Below are positions 16,694 to 22,043 of a stretch of DNA of 22,043 bases, one piece after another. Below the pieces are notes generated by a model. That model searched no databases. It had not been told where the DNA came from and was given only the letters and a program-made list of their open reading frames with translations. The DNA comes from Chara braunii. Taxonomy: Eukaryota; Streptophyta; Charophyceae; Charales; Characeae. A program made the position numbers and the translations under genes. The DNA lies in the NCBI GenBank assembly GCA_003427395.1, contig BFEA01000039.1, positions 160,881-182,923 of the forward strand. Reading direction: 5' to 3'. Numbering within the stretch: the stretch's first letter is position 1; each line of letters starts with the position of its first letter.

Positions 16694-17170
16694 CGCCAAC
16701 GCCTACAACACTGACATCAACAACAATGAGGGTTGATCATGCTTAGATCAAGACGAAATTTTACGGTGCGACCCTCATATCATCAACTATCATCACACCA
16801 ACAACTGGAACGATGGTTATCCCGCCGCAGACCATAGCAGTATCCAATGGCACGGGATCTCCTGGCAATCAGCCGATAACAACCTCATCAACAACACCGA
16901 TATCAACGCTATCAACAACAACAATGACTACGTTTCCAGCAAAGCTTCCATTCCCGCCTCTTGTGCTTGCATCGCTTTGCTTATTGCACGCCCCTTATGC
17001 TGACAAGTGCGCTGCTTCTGTCATGTCTCAACATGTTGATGCGTTGGCACACGAGTTAATGCAAAGACCTTCTCTCATATTCTGCATTCCAGCGCTTCAA
17101 GTTGAGGCAAGAAGGGGTGGGGTAGCTGGGGAGGGTGAGGGGGTTACGTGGCGGGAAGTATTTTGAAGTA
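16694..17170. other. Low-complexity AAC/ATC-rich stretch
   Basis: Rich in 'caacaac', 'atcaac' and 'accaac' between about 16680 and 16930, giving Thr/Ser-rich open frames that I do not accept as genes. The rest shows nothing recognisable. Confidence 0.5.
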
Positions 17171-17194
17171 CGCCTCAATTCATATGTGATGTTT

Positions 17195-17340
17195 CAACTT
17201 TGGGTTGGATTGATTTGATTTGACTTGATTGGTTAGGAGGTGAGTTCAGCTGAGTTGATTTGATTTCACTTGCTTTGCATCGTTTTGGTTTCATCAACTT
17301 TGGCTCAATTTGATTGAATCTAATTTGCTTATATTAGGCC
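17195..17340. repeat. Degenerate TTGAT/TTGAC pentamer-like repeat
   Basis: Many imperfect copies of 'ttgat', 'ttgac' and 'tttga' follow each other, as in 'gatttgatttgacttgattg' near 17211. A smaller echo lies at 17483-17530. It is simple sequence that has decayed. Confidence 0.65.
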
Positions 17341-18569
17341 TAATTAGCTCAGGTTTGGTTGGTTTCGCTCTTATCTCAGTGGGGATCTGCTATGAATGGA
17401 TGATGCAAATCGGTCACAGAGGAGGGCAATAAGCCAGCGCATCAAATTCTCCCCCTTTCTTATTACTTTGCATGGAGACAATATGATTTGATTTGACAAA
17501 TTTTCAGTTTGACTGAATTTGGATCGATTTCTTTTGCAACTGTTTTGCCTGTTATGAGTTGAGCTAGGCCGTTGTCGCGCGCATTGGTCGAGCACCGCAC
17601 GAAATGGGGTGGGACCCTCCCGACCACGTCATGCATGAGTCGGTCTAATCCTCGTCGTTAATACACATGGAGCTTCCGCAAGCCGCTCTGGCCGAGTGCG
17701 CCAGCCATACCTCTCGCGAGCCCCTACGACAGGATAGGGCCTACGCAAGGTACGACTTACCTCCACCTTACGGGAGTTGTCACCTCCCTTCGATGGGCGT
17801 ATCCCCGCCGAGCTACCAGTCCACAGTACGAAAGTTAATTAGTTGCAATCGCAGAGGTGTACCAGCCGAGGGCGTTTCTCGTTCGCTGTAGCATAGGGGT
17901 ACGCGTGGTTTTACGCCTCTATTGGACCCGCACGCTAACTGACGCCTTGGGGGCTGAGGTCCCAAGCACGACTCGACGTCGGTCGACTAGGACGCATCCC
18001 ACACACCACGAGTACACCACTCTAAGGATATAAAAATTAAAACACGCACGCACACACACATATTCAAAACGACACAGGACAAACAACGTGACAACACTCC
18101 TAGTCCCTTAGTAGCCATCCCATAACTTTCCGATGCGGAAATCGGATTGGCGTCGCGCGCGAGACTTAGTATAAAACCGTGCGGACGCAGGGCTAATCTC
18201 ATATCGACCCGCAATGCAAGTATACACAAGCAGTCGTAATGATGGCGTACTAAATAGTACCCATACTCATGCGGTCCTCGTTACTCTCGAGGGTCTTATT
18301 CGACACGCAAGTGTCGGCTGACACGCGCCTTGAGGGATTGACCTCTCGACGTTGGACAACCTCCAAGTGCGGTTGAGAACCACACCCTCTTCTGCAACCT
18401 GCGGAGAGTGGGTGGTACACAGGTTCATACCGGTGGTGACAATCGTCTCTTATCGCCCTGGAGACCAGCTTCATCATCAAGGGCCTGAAGAGAAATCAAG
18501 GAGTTTGACTTTGACGGTTGTCACGGACTACGACGTTCAACTATAAAACTCTAAAATGCAAAGGATAAG
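17341..18569. other. Intergenic stretch, nothing recognisable
   Basis: The parts 17600-17990 and 18120-18450 are moderately G/C-rich with short open frames only. I looked for rRNA, 5S, snRNA and tRNA signals and saw none. It could be the decayed interior of a retrotransposon, but no protein motif supports that. Confidence 0.45.
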
Positions 18570-19329
18570 AAGGGATCCCCCTTTTCTCGCAAAAACATAA
18601 TTTGTTTAACCCTTAGTAGGCCGCGCGAAACATTTAAGACATATTATTTACATATATATAGAGGGTTATAAATATGAGACGATCACTTATAATAATCACA
18701 GTGGGACTCGTCTCAGCCATATATGTATGTGAGCGCATACAGTCAAATCGAAAGTCAAAATCACCAAACATATTTGCAATCAAATCAAAGATTCAACCAA
18801 AAGTTCATGCACTACACGAGATTAACTTCAATCATTCTCTACACTTACACCCCTTGCTTTTAGCCATACAAACCTCACTCTTTGTGCAACTCTCAAAATA
18901 GTCAGTACCTTAGTTAAATGACCATTCAATAAAGTCCGGGTAAAAACACAATTAAACATTTCAAACCACAGGGCTAAAGCATTTAGATTGAGTGGCAGGG
19001 ATGAATTGGAGTTGACTCGTAAACCGACGAATCGGCAACCGACATGTTATCAGTGATAACAGAAGATGATTCATGCAGGATCAAGGTGAACCTAGTTCAA
19101 ATCTTAAGTCAAACGATCAAGAGGACCTGTAACACAAAACAGGTCAATCCCCAAGCTAAATCTATAAGTCAATGAAGAATAATCTTCATATCACGATCTT
19201 GCTCAAAATCATTCTATTTCACTGATCATAAGTGTACCTCTAAGCAAGTGCCAAAAGAAAGGTAGACCCTGACAGAATCTCCTCTATACAGAGTGGTTTT
19301 CCAGGATTGTCACCTGTCAAAATATAATC
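18570..19329. other. A/T-rich stretch, no supported gene
   Basis: Long A/T-rich DNA with many stop codons in all frames and a small 'tatatata' patch near 18650. It leads into the tandem array that follows and may belong to the same element. Confidence 0.5.
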
Positions 19330-19860
19330 TAACTCCTTTAAACTAAGAAAATTTCGGCAGCGCTTCCCGGAGGAAAAATGTCTTTCAAGAATTTATAATA
19401 ACTCAAATACGAAAACAAAGTCCAAACTCTAATTCTGGAAAGTCAAATTTTGTTTAACTCCCTGAATTAGTAAAAATTTGGGCATCATCTTCTTTAAAAA
19501 ATAAGACTTTCTAAATTTTTACTAAGTCGGATATGAACCCAGAACAAAACCTGAGTTTAATTAAGACAAAATTTAACAAACTCCTTAGATTTGTAAAAAT
19601 TTCGGCAGCAGTCCGTTTAAGAAAATGCTAGTCCAAGATTTATACAAAGCTAAGTTCAGAATCTAAAGCTACTTTAACTTATCAAGGTTCAATTTTGTCT
19701 AACTCCCTGAATTAGCAAAAATTTGGACAACACTTCCCTTTAGAAAAGGAGACTCTTCATATTTTTACTAAGTCATATATAAAAGTCAAACAAGTTGAAC
19801 TTTGAAAAGAAAAAATCTGACTAACCCCTTGGTTTTGTAGAAATTTCGATAGTGTTATCG
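19330..19860. repeat. Five-copy ~122-bp tandem repeat with two alternating copy types
   Basis: A block 'taactcc...aaaatttcggcag' recurs. Its 'atttcgg' or 'atttggg' core lies at 19351, 19476, 19599, 19721 and 19843, so spacings are 125, 123, 122 and 122 bp. Copies 1, 3 and 5 carry ATTTCG and a variable left part. Copies 2 and 4 carry ATTTGG, share 'ctccctgaattag', and are both followed by 'tttttactaagtc' (about 19516 and 19766). The real period is thus a dimer of about 245 bp. The region is A/T-rich and non-coding. It resembles internal tandem repeats of some plant Ty3/gypsy elements or a satellite, but I could not confirm a family. Confidence 0.8.
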
Positions 19861-19862
19861 GA

Positions 19863-19888
19863 GCAAATACCCTTACAAGGGTAATTGC
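19863..19888. repeat. Short 12-bp foldback at the end of the array
   Basis: 'gcaaataccctt' and 'aagggtaattgc' pair with one mismatch around a 2-nt loop. It sits directly after the last tandem copy and may mark an element border, though this is only position-based. Confidence 0.6.
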
Positions 19889-20505
19889 CCCTGTTTTTAC
19901 AGTGGGCATAGTAACGTAACGGTTGCTATAATGGAAGCCGATTTGAACGATATTACGGGAAAAGTTATCATAATGTGGCACCTCAACAAAATCCTGATCA
20001 ACAAATGTGAGGCGTATATGTAGCATGGGTTAGCAATCGAAAACATCCTACCATGAAAGACAGAGAGTCAGCCGAGCTGTAGAATTCACACAAGAGAAAG
20101 GTTGAAAATCCGTCCACACGGCCGAATTACCCACTTGACTAGCCCTAGTTCATAGACGTCGAGCCGGCAACGTACGGAAAACACGACAGTTCATTCCGTC
20201 ATGGACTTGAATGACGGACACAACTACCTCTACTTGATGTGGTAACGGCCTACTCGCCACTTGAATGTTTTCCTCGCCGCAACCCTCAATGTTACGGCCC
20301 TGGGAAAGCACCGGCCCGTCGGACCTTCCGATCAATCAAATCCCATTCCAGTTCACACACTCACTTAAGCAGACGAGCTCACGGATAGGCGTACAAACCA
20401 GCAAGCGTGTACATACACAGACTTGGGAAACGGGCTCAGGCCACTGGTCGGACTGAGCCCAACTACTATATACATACTGAGATGCTCCCCTTCTACCCGA
20501 AGTGA
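19889..20505. other. Intergenic stretch, nothing recognisable
   Basis: Contains a small foldback (TCCGTCAT at 20195 with ATGACGGA at 20211). No gene, RNA or tandem repeat was seen. Confidence 0.5.
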
Positions 20506-20575
20506 GAGCTAGCTCAGTAGGTTTTGATGGTGCTTGACAAACAGGGGGGATGCAGGGATCGAGGTTCAACAATTA
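20506..20575 (+). repeat. tRNA-like fragment
   Basis: 'tagctcagtagg' (20510) is a good tRNA box A match and 'ggttcaacaa' (20563) a weak box B match, 53 bp apart. The stems do not form a cloverleaf. It is best seen as a decayed tRNA pseudogene or SINE head. Confidence 0.4.
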
Positions 20576-20629
20576 CGGAGACTAGATCCTTTTTACGAGG
20601 AGCCCCACTATGATTTTGCCCCCGGTTTA

Positions 20630-20728
20630 GATCAGTCGGGGCTTGAACCTGTGACCTGAGTATCGAGATTAGGTGCAGTTAGAACCGTTGTGACAATTGG
20701 CACAACGGGACAGTTAGTAGCAGGGATT
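20630..20728 (-). repeat. tRNA-like fragment on the minus strand
   Basis: Read on the minus strand, 'tgtgccaattgtc' (box A-like) is followed about 55 bp later by 'ggttcaagcccc' (box B-like, at about 20637-20648). On the plus strand the neighbouring 'tttagatcagtcgggg' (20628) again resembles the SINE-like heads at 4450 and 14774. Two overlapping opposite pieces suggest stacked insertions. Confidence 0.4.
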
Positions 20729-20760
20729 TTTTTTTTTTTTTTTCTCTTTTTTTTTTCTCT
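20727..20760. repeat. T-rich run
   Basis: Seventeen T followed by interrupted T/C. On the minus strand it is an A-rich run, which explains the lysine-rich minus-strand frame ending here. Confidence 0.9.
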
Positions 20761-21731
20761 TCCTTTTAATCTTAAGTTGTTTTTTCTTTTGGGTCCCGAG
20801 GTTGGACGCCCTTAGATTTGCTCTCGTGAATCTGGCTCCGGATTTTGAACAAGTTTGGTGAAAGGGGTGAGGATCACGGAGAGATTCCGGTAGAGATGGA
20901 CCAGCCCAGTGTCGGATCTCCTGCGGAGAGCACACGCGATAAGCATGAGGAAGGAAGTTAGGAAGGATGGGCGCAGATTGTAAAAAAGGAGACAGGCGCA
21001 GGATAGCGCACGCAGGCGAACGAGATAGCACGTAAGTAGGAAAGGAGATGAAGGAAAGGGAGAGAAGGAGGAGGAGGAGAGAAGAAGGAGAGGAGAGTAA
21101 GGTTCACTTACCTCGACCTTGCAGGCAATGAAAACCAAGCTATGGGCGAGAGTTTGAAACCTTATGCTTGAGTAACCAGGGACCCTCTGCACGATTTTTC
21201 GGAGCTTTTCCGGCTTGCTAAGGAGCAACGAGCCATCTTTTGATGATCAGCGGTCGAGCTGTGTCCTACGACTTGATCTCGGTATGCCGCTTATCGTAGC
21301 GAATCGTGTTGCATCACGGAGGGGAGGTGTCGCGACTTAGTAAGGAAGCACTAAGCAGGCGACGACGATTACGACGACGACGAGGGAGCGAGAGAGAGAA
21401 AGACGAGTAAGTCCCTAAGCTCTAAACTAATAAGACGAACGGAATGATCGACCGAATCTATGTCTAAAAACATTGAAACATACACTGCACCTCTTGTGCC
21501 CATGTGTGAGTGTGTGAGGGTGCATGCGAGTGTGTGTATGTGAGTAGGAGGAAGAGAAAAGAGGACATAGGAGTTAAAAGAAAGATGAAGAAGTCTCAAC
21601 GACTGAATTGAATTCACCCGGTCGTCGTTCGCGACCAGGTACATTCGGGGTTACTACTGCTGCAGCAGGAGGAGAGGGCACAAGGGAGAGAGAGAAGGCA
21701 GAAGGGAAGGAGAGAGCTGCTATAGAATAGG
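20761..21731. other. Purine-rich intergenic stretch with two splice-site-like sequences
   Basis: 21030-21095 and 21380-21410 are A/G-rich. On the minus strand, a frame open for about 43 codons ends in GAG followed by GTAAGTG (21105-21111). On the plus strand, 'acgagtaagt' lies at about 21403. Both look like 5' splice sites, but no recognisable exon goes with either. A (GT)-like patch lies at 21500-21545. No supported gene. Confidence 0.35.
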
Positions 21732-21732
21732 G

Positions 21733-21751
21733 AAAAAAAAAAAAAAAAAAA
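21733..21751. repeat. Poly-A run
   Basis: Nineteen A residues in a purine-rich context. There is no element ahead of it that I can recognise as its retroposed body. Confidence 0.9.
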
Positions 21752-21925
21752 CGTGAGTGGAGGTAGAAGATGACTGCACAAACTAGAAAGGAAAAGGAAA
21801 AAAAAGGGAACGAACAGGGAGAAAGAAAGAAGTCTCCGATCGTGCGATCGTCTACAAAATGAGCAAAGATCGAATGAATCTACCGTTCCAATATGGAAAT
21901 ATACGCTAGTAACACGAACATGTTT

Positions 21926-21950
21926 TTGTGTGTGCGTGTGTGTGTGTGTA

Positions 21951-22043
<93 letters not shown>
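21926..22043. repeat. (GT)n(GA)n microsatellite reaching the window end
   Basis: About 28 bp of GT with a few changes is followed by 90 bp of perfect GA to the last base. The tract continues beyond the window or marks a contig end. Between 21752 and 21925 I see only purine-rich DNA. Confidence 0.97.

Noticed and set aside
18570-20030. Complete LTR retrotransposon
   Set aside because: The A/T-rich tandem array recalls plant Ty3/gypsy elements, but I found no paired LTRs, primer binding site, or gag/pol motifs in the window.

Overview
The window looks like nuclear DNA of a streptophyte (a land plant or a charophyte-grade alga). The main evidence is one intact plastid-type class I fructose-bisphosphate aldolase gene on the minus strand (12245-13456). 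It has a plant-like transit peptide and the plant plastid C-terminus. There is also a plant-like U6 snRNA-derived sequence. The species cannot be fixed from this window alone. The rest is gene-poor and repeat-rich, with long (CT)n, (GT)n, (GA)n and (C)n tracts and one undetermined base inside a C run.

Layout. 1-1000 is A/T-rich and holds three decayed copies of a ~185-210 bp tandem repeat. 1000-6400 is non-coding with poly-C runs, a perfect 30-bp inverted repeat (2804-2918), a tRNA-like repeat cluster (4354-4621), a 64-bp tandem repeat and an almost identical ~220-bp duplication (5841-6273) ending in a (CT)(GT)(CA) block. 6900-8120 has small tandem repeats, a hairpin and a duplicated ~187-bp segment. 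The second copy of that segment carries a U6 snRNA-like insertion with an A-rich tail and flanking direct repeats. 9880-10870 is a nested array of a tRNA-promoter-like element carrying many CCACGTGGC motifs.

12000-13870 is the aldolase locus: an intronless coding region, a leader free of upstream ATGs, and simple repeats and a foldback on either side. 14700-17300 contains a second copy of the tRNA-like (SINE-like) family, small tandem repeats and one weak unassigned open frame (16298-16693). 18570-20030 is A/T-rich and carries a five-copy ~122-bp tandem repeat whose copies alternate between two types. 20500-22043 has more tRNA-like pieces, purine-rich DNA and a (GT)n(GA)n tract that runs off the end.

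Only the aldolase is a confidently functional gene. It should act in the chloroplast stroma in the Calvin-Benson cycle. The other open frames are short and mostly fall on simple repeats, so I do not treat them as genes. I saw no CRISPR array, operon, bacterial insertion sequence or phage module, and no new multi-gene system. The most informative signals are the U6 insertion with its internal empty-site paralogue, the alternating satellite-like array, the tRNA-like repeats and the three foldbacks.
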